Positions 22,741 through 35,500 of a stretch of DNA of 64,000 bases are shown in pieces. This DNA is from Rotaria socialis. Its lineage: Eukaryota; Rotifera; Eurotatoria; Philodinida; Philodinidae. Within the stretch, counting starts at the first letter, position 1; every line of letters begins with the position of its first letter. The translations under genes were made by a program, and so were the position numbers. The notes beneath the pieces were generated by a model. That model saw nothing but the letters and a program-made list of their open reading frames with translations. It was not told where the DNA came from and did not search any database. Where the stretch lies: positions 1 through 64,000 of the forward strand of contig CAJNYU010000254.1 in the NCBI GenBank assembly GCA_905331475.1. The letters are read 5' to 3'.

Positions 22741-24270
22741 AAAAGAAAGAACAGAAGTACACATACTTTGTATCCAGGTCAATGTGTACAACCAGATTGC
22801 AGCTGGAAAATTTTCGGATTGCTTTCAGTGATTCCCAGGCAACTTTCTGCTCTTTTCCACTACAAGCGATCACAAATCACCGAATACATCGAAAATAATG
22901 ATCAGTTCATGGTATACGATTTTTTCTATTTTCAAGCGACTGGAATTGTTTTCAACAAATCAATTTTCTATTCGTTGTGTTTTTTAATGAATCATCATTT
23001 TCACGCATGGTTTATCTTCAGAATCATCGTGTGACTGGTTCCTAAGTCATAGAATCATCTCACTCGATAGTGAGTCACTTCATTACTTGTGTTTCTTTCC
23101 AGCAGACCTGTTTTTCATTAGCTACATCGAATCGAATATAATAAGTTACTGTACTATAGTATAAGAATGATGAACCACTTCGCCTGGAGCAAGCTTTAGT
23201 GAAACGACTCATTTTCTTCTCAACAGTAAATCGAAACTGCGTGCTCATCTTCTTCTGAATAATATATTCAGTCTCATTGTCAAAGTAATTTCAATCGAAC
23301 AAACAAAAAAATAACCTCACGTGGTGTTTATTCTGAAAGAAAACCAACGAAAGAATATGTTCAATTCCTCGCATGAAAATTCTAAAAACCAAACATTTTC
23401 AATACAATGTATCAAATTAATAAAAAAAGACTGCGAATTCTCACAAAATATTTTCCAAACAGTTGCCTACTCCCAGTTCACCTCGAGAAACCGTTCATAA
23501 ATTATTATTTTTCTCTCATATCACATTATGCATCATACATGACAATAATTACTCTACCAACGGAAAACCCACACTGAGTACATGTTCTGCTATTCTTCAC
23601 TCGACTGAGAGAAAATTAATCAAAGTTTACCAAAACATACCACATAAAAATCATTTCAGCGAACCATCTCTTCATCCGTATAACTATGTCTCTGAAATAC
23701 ATAGAGAAAACGATATAAAAATATCGGCACATAGCATGATAATTGACATAAGCAAGCAACCACTCCATCGAATATTTTACTCATCTACAAGCAGGCCACA
23801 TCACATGATGAACACTCTCATAAGATATGAAATGAGAACGTAATAACGACGACTTTAATCATGAACTGTGGCAACAGTATATACAGATTGGAAACAAGAC
23901 ATTTCCTTTGATGACACCAGCAAGTAGAATAATTCTTAAGATAGCTAATTTCAAATAGTTTTCTTTCTTTAAGCCCCCCCCCCCTCCGCCTCAAAAATTG
24001 ATTTCCGCCTAGGAACGTTCAAATGAACTGGAATTTGGATGATATGTTGGGGCTATAGTGGAGTCTATGATAACATTTTCAGTCCCAAATCATGAGGTTT
24101 CAGGGAGATATAGATTGAATAAGGGTCAAAAATAGCTCTTTTGAGATCCAAAAGTTATCTGTTTTGGCTCGTTCAACATATTGATAGTTTTTTGTTTGAA
24201 AGAGCATCTCAAGACGCAGTGGATGACGTTGTTCTTTTTGGGTGCGACTGTGGAGGGCGGATGTGTGGGT

Positions 24271-24467
24271 CAGAAACGTGCACAGGACAAAATTTTTTGT
24301 CCTGTCCTCACCTGTCCTGCTGCCTACTTTGGTCCTGGCGGGCGGCAGGACAGGACAAAAATCGAAACCTTATCCTGTCCTGTTTCGTCCTGTTGATAAT
24401 ATTCGCCCTGGCGGGCGGCAGGACAGGACAAAAATCTAAATCTCATCCTGTCCTGTGCACGTCTCTG
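24271..24467. mobile_element. hAT-type MITE with 8-bp TSD
   Basis: This 197-bp element begins CAGAAACGTGCACAGGACA and its other end, on the opposite strand, begins CAGAGACGTGCACAGGACA: 19-bp inverted ends with one mismatch. The identical octamer GTGTGGGT flanks it (24263-24270 and 24468-24475). Inside, a unit of about 73 bp beginning CCTGGCGGGCGGCAGGACAG is repeated in tandem (from 24334 and from 24407), and AGGACAGGACA / TCCTGTCCTGT words recur in both orientations, so the whole element can fold on itself. It has no coding capacity. Ends and duplication size place it in hAT, in a different family from the copy in the ERM intron. Confidence 0.85.
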
Positions 24468-24479
24468 GTGTGGGTGTGC

Positions 24480-24535
24480 TTCTTCTCTGAAATCACGCCC
24501 TACACCTACACTCACACCCACACTCACGCCCTGAA
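24480..24535. repeat. Short CA/CCC-rich tract
   Basis: Degenerate repetition of CACACCCACACTCAC-type words; on the other strand it reads GTGAGTGTGGGTGTGAGTG. It borders the MITE, whose target duplication GTGTGGGT is of the same composition. Confidence 0.5.
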
Positions 24536-27276
24536 ACATACAATTATTTAACTGACCAGAAACAAAGAAAGATGACTAGGAGCTATTCATAAATAGAACT
24601 ATTTCACATTGTTTAGCTCCATGAAGTTTTTTCCTTATATCATCAGAGCAATATACGCTGCGCTCGAATAAAAGTGCAAAGTACAATTAGTAAGTAACAA
24701 GTATTTTCACTTGTATCGATACTTGCTGTACTTGTACTTGTCCAGTTTGTGTAAGCAAGACGAACACTTTTACTTGATTGTATTATTCATTTGCACGAAA
24801 ACTTGGCAATCGAGAACTGATGTATTTTCTAGTGCTCGCCCTATTCAGGCAATTCGAAAATCGATGCCTTTCTTTTTTCAGTCTCACCGTTTTACATGAC
24901 ATAATAATATAAAAAAAGGATATCGATTCTATAATGAATTTGTTTCAAATTTACGACAATGATGCATTCAGAAACATATGAAATAAAGTCGATTGCATTT
25001 GAAATGATTACGTATCAAGTATTTAACGGTACTGAAAAATATGATTCAACTGAATTATTAGCTTGTTTACATTCAAAAAATTCAGCATGAATAAATAAAC
25101 TATTCGGCTTTTTATTTGAATATTAAATATTTATTTTTGTTTTTAAGCTGAGGAATTTTCAAGATTTAATAAAATTTATGATTTTAATCGCCAACTTTTT
25201 AATCAACTAGTACAAGTGATTTTTACATCGGTTTCGACTTGCATTGTAAATCACAATCGGTCTAAATTGTTTAAGTAACGGATGAAGACATTCACTGAGT
25301 TAAACTCGATGGTGTTCGAGCGAAACTTAAATACGGAATTCGATACGAAGCTGGAACCGGATCTAGTACGAAATATCTTGAAGTCGAAGAAATCGTAAAT
25401 ACTTTCCATGAAGACATGATGAAATTCATCATTCGAAAAACTCTATTCATACTTAGTGATATATTTTTAAAGAACGATCAATTATCTCGAACTTAAATCA
25501 TTTTAAACTCGCATTTATGAGTGAACGAAACTTCAGATTAAAGATTCAAAAAACGATGTCGGAAGCTGGATCCTAGTCCTGGTACTTCCACCTTTAGTTC
25601 AAACGAATTTTCTATGACTTTCAGTTTTCAAGATCATCACGACAGAAAACGACGACTCGCAATGCGTAGCTCAAGTTAAAAAGCAAACAAACGTAAACTC
25701 GCGACGGACTGCATGCATGCTTTGGTTCGCATCGCATTAAAATCAAAAAATTAACAGATGCAAATACATAAGAAACACGAAATCTCCTCGAGGAAAATGC
25801 TTGTACGAAGAAAATACTGTTAGTGCAGCATCTGGAATACAAGTATAACTATTACATCATTTGGCATGTTGTATTTATGGAACATAATAATTTTGGCGAA
25901 CAAGAAGCAAAATGATAATATATAAATTAATATTTCACTTTTTCTCCTCCACTGGAGAATTCATAGCGCAGAAATAATAAAACTTTCGCTATATGGCGAT
26001 AAAAATATGAAGAAACTCAATATTTTCTAGACGTTTTCCATTTTGATTAAAGGGATGCAAAGTTAGTTAATTCAGCGAATATTTCGTTATTTCAGTTATA
26101 GGAAATCCTAGTCATAATACACAATAGGTTTTCCTAATAAACATTGAACTGCCAGATTGAAGCCCATGGTGAACGTATATGCATAGTGAATTGAATTCCA
26201 ATTCAGTTACTCTCCATGTCCTTCATAATCACTTTTAATTGTAGAGAAAATTGATAGCTTGATTCTTTATATGATACAGAAACCACATTATTCACCATTA
26301 TCAACAGAGGAGCGAATTCTTGTGACTTTTTTAGCCAGTTGCAAAGTTTTTTTTGCACATTATAGAATTACGTTTTTAAATGTACGAATTATAGAAAAAA
26401 TTTTAGAAAAATCTTTATTATCCTGAGCATTTCGAACTTTTCGCAGGAGAACCGTTGTAGGTGTGGGTTTTAGTTTCAATCATTCGGGGAAAAAACTGCT
26501 TAAAATTGAAGAATAAGTTCACGATAATAGTCGTACCTATGAATAGACATTCTTTTTAGCTAGTCTTAAACCTATTATGACTACACAGTATTTTTCAACA
26601 GGCTATGGGAGAATTTTTATGAAAATGACTTATTCGAATCAGACTAATGCAGATTTATATACAATAACAATGCTTGTTGATACCAATTGATTTATTTTCT
26701 TTCAAATCTCTAGAACTCATAATAAGAGAAAAAAAATAAGCTTTCAGGTTGGATACAATATAAGAAGCGACCTTCTTATTTTAAGAATTCTATATTCTTC
26801 GTCGTACATATACTTTTGAGAACGGTTTCTCTAAGGCACAGTGAACATTTCAATTTTTTCACTGAATAAACTAGCGAATGTCAAAAATTAAAACCTTTAA
26901 ATCACTTTCGACAACAAGATCTTAGAAAGATCCTGTGAATATATGCGCCAATCATAAAAAGTTCTTCTTTAAAAGTCAAAGCCAAGAGCTAAATACGTTT
27001 GGATTTTCCGTATTTTTCCTAAAATTCTTCAAATAATGCATTCGCATTTCTTAATGCTGTTAGAATGAACACGACAAGATTCACTACAGACAAATCCTGA
27101 GATCTTCTAAATGAAATGCAATTCTTTCATGCCTAAAATGATCTAACTTTGAAGAAATGTATTGTTTAATTTTATCAGGTATTTGGTGAAGTGTTTGATA
27201 GAATTTGTGTATGAACATGTGTCTTTTCAGATTTATGATCAGCAAAAAGAGAAGATCTATTTTAAGCACAGACAAG

Positions 27277-27987
27277 TTATTTCTGGAGTTGCTTCTTGAC
27301 ATCAGCTGGAAGAACAGATACGGCTTTCCCATAGTAATAATCAACGAACGAAGTAGAAGCAATTGATAACGGAAAGAATAGGAATTTCGATTGCCATCCT
27401 GATCAATAGAGAATTCCTGGAGCTCTAATTTCTACAGCATGCTGCAATGTTCGTACTACTTTGATAGATTCTTCGGCGTATTTATAGACATTACTAAGTT
27501 TTGCACTTTCTAAATAATGCTGAAAAAATTCGTCATCTCATCGTTCTTGAACATCGAATGGCAAGTGCGCTTTTACATCATGTGCTGACTGAGAATGTTG
27601 TTCAAGGATGGGAGTCCGCATGGTAACATTTCACGACGAACACAATCGACGAATGATTCTAGAGCGTACTTTGCAGCACAGCAAGCTGAACACGATGTCA
27701 AAGCAATGAATCCGACTGTCGAAGAAATATTGATTACGCGTGAGTCCCGCTTCGTGACAAGCAAAGGTAAAAATGTTTTTGTCATATCTGCATGACCAAA
27801 AAAGTTTATAGCCATTACTTCACGCATAGAATCCATTGTGATCCAATTAATACGGTCAGAGGTCGCTATTTCTGGATTGTTAACAAGTGTATGTAATTTA
27901 TTCGTCTTCTTTTTCATCAAATTACAAGCCGCATCGATGTCTTCACGTCGAGTAATATCAAGTTGAAAAATAGTTGCTCGTTCTGTA
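27277..27987 (-). pseudogene. Broken copy of the SDR9C-like dehydrogenase
   Basis: Translation follows the intact gene at 20964-21941 from about its residue 80 to the C-terminus (DITRREDIDAACNL; INFFGHADMTKTFLPLLVTK; VKKQLQK) but is disabled in several ways. The first ~75-80 codons, including the membrane anchor and the cofactor motif, are missing. About 36 bp corresponding to the segment after MVAWG are deleted. Two in-frame TGA codons occur, at 27538-27540 (after the QER of ERWGDEF) and 27403-27405 (in the RYRPGW region). Key residues are also lost: NNAG reads NNPE, and the catalytic Tyr of YCASK reads C. The orientation and spacing fit an old tandem duplication. Confidence 0.92.
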
Positions 27988-28430
27988 ACGCTCGTTTTCT
28001 CTTTTATTACTCAGACGAGTTTAGTCTTTTTCATTCAACCCTGACTCATTAAATAAAGGTACAACAAGAAAAAGAAACCAATCAATAGTGCATAATGATG
28101 TGAGAAGATAAGACAAAAGCATTATGCACAATAAAAGAGTTACGCATGGCGTATAGATGTCTGAACACAGCCAGAATTTTATCAAGTTTATTCGCAAACT
28201 CTTGATATACTTTTCTGTAGTTATTAGCAGTTCTACGGATCTGTTTGATTATGAATTCCAGAAGATAGAAGCTGCTGCTATTTTTAAATTATAAAAATAG
28301 AACAGAATTAACAAGAGCTACTATATGAAATAGAAACAGTAAAGTGTTATTTATTCATAGAGCTGACTTCAACAGGATAATTTACGTCTTTTTCATCTAT
28401 AAAATGTGAATCAATCTCATTTATTTTTTA
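27988..28430. other. Spacer between SDR pseudogene and MRPL46
   Basis: 443 bp of AT-rich sequence without an open frame or recognisable motif; similarity to the SDR gene stops abruptly at its left border. Confidence 0.5.
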
Positions 28431-29557
28431 TTAAAACACAAACAACATATCTTTAACAGCTTTATAATATGATGGTGACAAATATTTAGGAGCATCTTCA
28501 TGAGTAATCCAAGCATGATCTTTATAAGGCGTTGCTTTCAGAGTAGAAAATTGTTTAATAACACCTGCAAGATATTCACCTTTGTAAAAGAAAATCTATC
28601 CAAGAAGAAGAATATTTAATAACAAAAATTTGCATGAAATATTCATTAACCTTTTTAGACGATGAATCTGAATCATTTTTATAATAAGCTAATGGTGCAT
28701 TACCAGATATTTGTACATGGAGGTTTCCACATGTTGAAATGATTTGGTCAACTGCCTAAACTCAATTAACAAGTATTTCAGCATAATTCTTCACATATCG
28801 AATATACTGACTGCTCTTAAAGATGGTTCACCATCGTAGATTTTTTCCGGGAAAATCCATTCATCTTTGCCGGATTCAGAATTCTTTCGTTGTACAACTA
28901 ATAACAAATTTTGATCTAATTTTCGATTTTGACTATGAAGATTATTTGTTTTATCATCCTCTACAATAAAGAAATGATAAAATTGATCATGTAATAAATG
29001 AGAGAGACAATATACCTGTTTCTCGTGGCATGAATTGAAAACTTTCAAATTCTTTTGCTAAACGGTCTTCTAAGTCAACAGCTGTTTCAACAATATTAAC
29101 TGCTGCAGCTGTACTTGTTGCTGAACTTTGACGTTGTTTAGCAAGTTCACTGAAACGCCACTTATGCTTAATGAGTTGACTAGTTTTTCTTTTCAATACT
29201 TACAGTTCACTTTTATGTCGTAATTCATGATCTGATAAATAGCTATGTTCGGTTTCTAATTGTGTTATTAAATTTGTATAATCCTTTTCTAATTGAGTCA
29301 TTTCAGGTGATAAATGTATGTAACGTTGTAAACATAGTGCGACTTTTATTTGTGGACGTTTTTCTGACTTTAGTGTTGATGATGTTTGAACATTAGTGGC
29401 AGTATTAGCAACAGCTAAACGTCGAACAATGGATGATGAAACTAAACAAATCATGAATTAGAGTCAATTATTTTCCTATAAATTGATCTACATTAAATTG
29501 GATGATGAGTGAGACATACTTCTCCATGAACTTACTCAATAATGAAGTGCGTAACAT
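28431..29557 (-). CDS. MRPL46: Mitochondrial large-subunit ribosomal protein mL46
   Basis: mL46 is a metazoan-type structural component of the mitoribosome large subunit with a Nudix-like fold. Exons are 29557-29536, 29441-29204, 29149-29016, 28960-28812, 28755-28651 and 28595-28431, giving 270 aa (human 279). The 22-nt first exon supplies MLRTSLL, which with the next exon forms a basic, Ser-rich N-terminus lacking acids, as expected of a mitochondrial import presequence. Family landmarks are ALCLQRYIHLSPEM, SYLSDHELR, NRKLDQNLLLVVQ, EWIFPEKIYDGEPSLRA, GNAPLAYY and HAWITHEDAPKYLSPSYY. Introns are 54-94 bp. One donor (28811) is GTCAGT rather than GTAAGT but is the only choice that keeps the frame. 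CAG lies two bases before the ATG. The gene starts only 240 bp downstream of the GK5 stop, at the tail of a same-strand cluster. Confidence 0.92.
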
Positions 29558-29796
29558 AGCTGATACAATATTGAGTATTATCTATTCACAAATCGAAATA
29601 TTATATCTAAAGATAAAAATTAGTTACTTTATAATAAAAACTCGAGCTTTTATCACATGATAACGTAAACGAAAAAAGAAAACAGAAGGGCACATAGTTA
29701 GTTGGCTCAATTAACGCACATAAGAAAACAAAAAAGAAACCAGGACTAATAGAAAATACGAGATCACCAGAAGAAGAACAACAAAAGAGAAACATA

Positions 29797-31774
29797 TTAA
29801 CTATGATTGATTTCATCGGAGGAATACCATTTCGTAAACCGAGGTAGAACTGTTTTCCATCGTTTAAAATTAGCTTCTGTTATTTCACATTGCATAGGGT
29901 TAAATATTTTATTAACGGTTATAATTCGTTGAAAATAGTCATAATCATCAATAATACCATAACCATAAGCAGCTAAAAATCCAGCACCGATACCCGATGC
30001 TAAATCAAACGCATGACAACGTTCAACAGACATGTTTGATAAATTTGCTATGATTTGACAAATAAAATCACACGTTGAAACACCGCCAGCTACTCTTAGG
30101 CATTTTAATTTTTTTTCTCCCTGATGCTTTTTATAATCATCACGTACAAATGAAAATACATCATAAATAGCAAAGGCAATCGATTCAAGTATAGCACGAA
30201 GTAAATCTTCACGTTTGGTTTCACTGTCAATACCTATGAAACCTGAACCACAGTATGGATCACTATTGTGACCACCAAATGCAGGTAGAAAAAATAAATT
30301 GGCTGGTCGAGCGTCTGTTGATATTGTATTGAGTTCAGAGAAATCGCCAAAAAATTTAGCTTGCTTAGCCCAATTAAGTACTGTAGCACAACCACTATGA
30401 AAAGCATGCATAAAATGAACATTTTCTGATGGTTGTGCAAGATCTGAATGAGCCACAAGTGGATAGATACCATCGGTGCACGCACTAACTGGACCAGTTA
30501 AAATATTAATAAAAGCACCGGTACCTAATGTAAGTAAACATTCGCCAGGTTGAGATACACATTGACCAAACATACTCGCTTGAACATCACCAATAACAGC
30601 AGTAATAGGGATGGCGCAACCTGAAAAGAAAATTGTTGTTTTTTCTTCTCCGATGAACTTGACTCATGTTGTACTATGTGGTTTTCTACTATTCTATCAT
30701 TCATCTAGTTATTCTCCTATGAATATTATTAATCATGGCAACTCAGTGGCGAATTAAGTCAGAGTTCTAAAAATGATTCACAGGTCTACTTCATCATTGA
30801 GTATTATTAACGATAAGAAACTAAAGGTTTATCTAATCTATATACTTTTGTCCTACTCTTCTACAGCTAACCTATGAATAAGCACGAGTCATTTTACTTA
30901 TAAACTACTCATTTGGTTTGTATTAATCGATAATTATTATCTTACCAAATAAACTTGGGTCACATCTACCAAATTCTCCAAATGTAGGTTTAATGGCGGG
31001 CAATAATTTCATATCGATACCTAAATTTCTACACAGTAGAGTTGACCATTGAGATAAAAATGGATCATAAAGTCCAGTTGAACTTGCACATGAAACATCT
31101 GTTACATGTTCTTGTCCACCAGTTAATCTCCATATTAGCCATGTTTCAATACAACCAAATAATAATTCACTATTACGTGCGCGTTGAATAAGCTCAGGTT
31201 TTCTTTCAAATAACCATAACAATTTAAAAGCAATCATTTGTGTACGAAATTCAAGATTTGATAATGTTGACATACGTGCTGTTTGAACAATAGGATAAAT
31301 AACTTTAGCAAAACCGCGTATTGTTTTCCATGTAAACGATGAATTAGTTGCTACCGCATGCGAACTTGATCGTGAATCATTCCATAGAATAATATTTGAA
31401 TATGTTTCTCCTGTCTTACGATCCCATAATATAACAGAATTTCTTAATGTGGATATGCCTAAACAAGTGATATCGGTAATAGTTAAAGGACTAGCACACT
31501 TTATTGTTTCAGTAATAACATCGAGTAAAACAGACCAAAATTGTTCGGGATCAAATTCAAAGCCATGTGGTTCCGGATTAAGAAGGGTTTGTTGTTTTTG
31601 ACTCGATGAAATAATTTCAAAAGTTTTAGAAAATATGTAAGCACGTATGGACGAGGTACCGATATCAATTGAAAGTATGTAGGGTTCTTTAATAGGAGGT
31701 GAAGGACATTGTTCTTGACCATCGGCATTATTAGCTAAACAAATTAAATTTCCTAAGTTAGATTTTGTTGCCAT
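29797..31774 (-). CDS. GK5: Glycerol kinase 5-like FGGY carbohydrate kinase
   Basis: FGGY kinases phosphorylate polyols such as glycerol; GK5 is the divergent animal branch, linked in mammals to sterol-regulated skin metabolism. Exons are 31774-30946 and 30620-29797 with a 325-bp intron, giving 550 aa (human 529). The N-terminal phosphate-binding motif is [14 protein letters not shown] (residues 35-48); then [32 protein letters not shown] and ASSTGLYDP. The C-terminal domain shows [25 protein letters not shown] and [20 protein letters not shown] (ATP-binding region). The start ATG overlaps the SDHAF3 stop by one base (TAATG). A later start would also be possible, since the first 30 residues are outside the conserved fold, but the next in-frame ATG I see would remove core sequence. 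Confidence 0.9.
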
Positions 31775-32315
31775 TATTTGTTTGGTTGTGAGGATTTTTT
31801 AATTTCAGTATATAAATCGTAGAGTTGAACAAGTTGATCTTCTTTAAGAAGATCTAAAGCTTTTAAATCGATTGATTGACCAAGTGATTCGTTATTTTTA
31901 GCTGAGATTTGACGTGTTAGTATTCGTGCGTACTCCTACGAAAAAAAAAAGAAAAAAGTAATACAAAAAAAGTACTATCAACGACATAGATGTTTATCAT
32001 CAATTGCAGAAAAGAAGAAAAAAAAGAGTAAATACTGACTTCTAATGACGACAACTGGATCGGTAGGAAAAAATGAAGAAAAGGTCATACGTCACTTTTT
32101 CTTCGTTTTTTTCTAACGATACTTACACTCCATTCAACCATAAAATTTGTAACGAATTCAGGTTGTGCAGTTTTATGACGACGAAACTCATTGCGAACGT
32201 ATTGATTACCCAATTCTCTTAATTCATTGGGAAGACTTTGGTGTAAACGAAGTATAGCTTTATATAATTTCAAGACAGCGAAACGATGTTGTGAGCCAAA
32301 GATTTTTTCATACAT
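31774..32315 (-). CDS. SDHAF3: Succinate dehydrogenase assembly factor 3 (ACN9), LYR family
   Basis: SDHAF3 is a small matrix LYR protein that helps insert or protect the iron-sulfur subunit of respiratory complex II. Exons are 32315-32127 and 31935-31774, giving 116 aa (human 125). The LYR-type motif is [12 protein letters not shown], followed by the invariant family block [21 protein letters not shown]. Exon 1 ends at a codon boundary (MVEWS), and exon 2 ([28 protein letters not shown]) supplies the C-terminal helix. The TAA stop shares its last A with the ATG of GK5 on the same strand. It sits 266 bp downstream of the TANC stop. The intron is 191 bp and purine-rich. Confidence 0.9.
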
Positions 32316-32580
32316 TGATTATTAACATTGACTCTTGTTTTTTTTTCTCTTTATTCTAAAATAGCAAACATTTAGTCTTTTTTTTTCTTTCGTTCTTCCG
32401 TTTCCATCATCTCTAATCAAATTAACAAACAAAACAAAAAAGAAATAGTTTTATCATCTCGAACATAATTATACATGGTTATTATCAACTGTTCAACATT
32501 AAATGTTTACAAACAAACAAAAATATATGCATATGGAGAGATTATTGACCGGGGTCAGTTGCAGTGAAACTTCATAATTA

Positions 32581-35500
32581 TTATAAAAGTGTTTCATGAC
32601 AATGTTGAAGATCAACATTTAAACGATTGATATAACGATCTAAATCTGTATTTGTTGGATCAAGATTTTTTGCAGCAAGTAAATCAGTCAGAGCATCGTC
32701 ATATAATCTAAATAGAAAAATCAATTTCAAGTAAAATTCTTAAAAACAACTTTAATTAGTAAGTCATATACTTTTGATCGCGTTTTATTCTTGATCGAAG
32801 TAGAAGACCATCGGCTGTATTATGAATATAAAGTGCTTGCGTACAATAATCAATAGCTGCTTCATAAGACTAAAATATGAGTAAGATTATTGTTTCTTTC
32901 ATTGATACGAAAAAATTATTTTTCATACATCTAATTTTCGTTTGCATTTAGCTAAATGAATTAAACAATTATATTTCATAAATCGAAAATTTGTTGTAAA
33001 TTGATCTGTTGTTTGTTGATCAATATTTGTTGGTAGTTTTTTTAATGCATATGAAAAACGATAAGCAGCATCTTTATATTGATTTTTCTTTTTAACAAAA
33101 CAACAGTAAATAATAAAATAAATAAACAAAACAAAACAATCAAATTTACTTTATAAAGTGAAATACCATCATCAATCAATTTCGATATTAAAATTGTCAT
33201 CATATCATTTTTACCAGCTGCTAGTGCCCATGTTGATGGGCCTAAAAGAAAACATAATCGTTCTTTTTTCCAAAAATTTCATTCAAAGACAAAGCAAATG
33301 ATTTACCACTGCACGTCTGATTAGATCTTCTTTATTATAAAAAAAAACAACAACAAAAGTAAGCTGAACTTTTTCATATTTTTGTTACTGTGTAACATTT
33401 CTATAGAACTGTACATATTGTTTTGAAGAATATTCAATCCAATAGAATGTATGGAAATGAACAGGAAGCTACAATTTACTTGTAACTTGAGTATATATAT
33501 ATATATATATACCTCTAACCAATGTATAGATGACGCATGTGTACATATGTTAGATCCACAACGTCTTCCTGCATTGAAAGGATCAGAAGTAGTTCTATCG
33601 AGATACTGTACTTTCATTAGAAACTTCGGCAAAAAAGCGATACTCGTCTTCAAAAATCATACTCATAAATAAGAGTATCATCTCAATTCATTAGTGTACG
33701 TATCTATCTCCGTGTAAAATTTCATATAAAAGAAAGTCATATCTCATAGCATCAATATGGTAAAAACATGAACTCATCATTTCAGGGTATTCTCAAAGCT
33801 AATTAATCCGTTGAGTGACTTCACTTCTTATGATAACTTATTTATTTTCTTACCAAGTTTAACACTTTTCTTTAACAAACAATTAACAACAGCAACATTT
33901 CGACAGCCAATAGCACGATCAAGTGCCCGCATTCCATTTTTATCGACATGATCAACAATGGAACCATGATCAATCAGTAATTGTACTAGTTGTACATCAC
34001 CATAGAATGATGCCATATCAATTGGTATTCGTCCATTAATGTCTTCATGATTAATATTGCTTCCATGAGCTAATAATGTTTCGCACGCATGAAAATGACC
34101 TTTTAAACAAGCCCATGATAAAGATGTAAGTCCTTCTTCATCTTCATGATGAACATTAGCACCTGTACGAAAACAAAACAAAAAGCATGGCACGATTTTT
34201 TCTAACGAAAAAAATAATAACCTTTCTCTAATAAACTATCAATAACAGCTAGATGACCTTCACTAGATGCAATTACTAAACATGTTCGTTTTTGTTTATC
34301 ACAATGTTCAATCGATGCGTGATGATCAAGTAAATATTCTACACATGACCACATACCATTTTTAACAGCTAATAATAACGGTGTCATTTGACGAGAATTT
34401 GTTCGATCTATATCTGCTTGATGATTTGTGATTAAATAATCAATGACATTCATGTGGCCGTGACTTGCGGCATTAGTTAAAGCTAAAAAAACGACTTCCT
34501 CATTGTAATGAATGAATTATAACACATCAGAAAAACAAACAATCTACCTGTTTCACCATGGACATAATCGGTGCCATTGATATCAATCGTTGAATAATGA
34601 TTGTCAGTTAACATAAATTCAAGAGCATCAAGTGAACCCGTCGATGCAGCATAGACAAATGCTTGTTGCTTTATAGATTCATCGGTGCAATTGAGAAGTT
34701 TCAAAATAGATACATGTTTTGTTGCATAAGCAACAGCTGTCAATTGATATTTATCTTTCAAAGTGATCTAAATGAAATTAAAAGAAAATCGTTACAAAGT
34801 CTATAAATTCAATAACTCGATGGCAGATGAAACTTACATTAGCATTGTAATTAATTAATAATTTGACAACCTGTTCATGCCCATATTCGGCCGCAAGCAT
34901 TAATGACGTCTTATTGTCATTATCTTTTGTTATTATATTAACGTTTGCATGATATTTTAAGAGTAATTCAACAAATGACATATACCCATTTCGTGATGCA
35001 ATACATAGAAGCGGCATGTGTATTGAATTAACTATTGAATCTGGATTAGCTGATGTCATTAAAAGTAATTCACTTATATCTAATTCAGGATAGAATGCAT
35101 TACGCAGTGAAGCTAACAAACGTGATGGATCGTCGATTAAGTGTTTTATGGTGTGACACAGTTGAATAATATTATTAGAAAATAGATCACTTAATGATAG
35201 ATGACGAATACACTCAGTAGCTTCGGGACCATGTAAGGAGTTGGATAACGAATGAGATAAATAAAGTGCCAAACGAGAATGTCCTTTTCTGTATAGAAAC
35301 ATATACAAATAAGAGATTTTAGGAAAGTTTTCTATCGATTAAAACTATTTACTTGATATTGCAAGCAAAATATTGATTTTTATTAGTAAGTAACCAATGC
35401 CGAATTGACCCATGAACAGTAGCATAGGTTGCATTGGGATATTGTGTTAGAAATGCAGATAAATAGGAGACACACTTTAAAAGAAGAAACAAAGCAAAAA

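Larger units (their letters stand above)
21942..27276. other. Repeat-rich, gene-poor region between the SDR gene and its dead copy
   Basis: Over 5 kb without a supported gene. It holds an undetermined base (22462) next to homopolymer tracts, a repeat-like block at about 22503-22740, a second C-run at 23974-23984, a 197-bp hAT MITE at 24271-24467, a short GT/CA-rich telomere-like tract at about 24480-24535, and a TE-like block near 24640-24800 with repeated ACTTGTACTTG-type words in both orientations. An open frame at 23463-23843 (126 codons) has no recognisable domain or splice context and I do not call it. The rest is plain AT-rich sequence. Confidence 0.5.

Noticed and set aside
23463..23843. 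126-codon plus-strand open frame
   Set aside because: No domain, no compositional difference from flanking AT-rich DNA, no splice or promoter context; its length is not exceptional for 5 kb of non-coding sequence.
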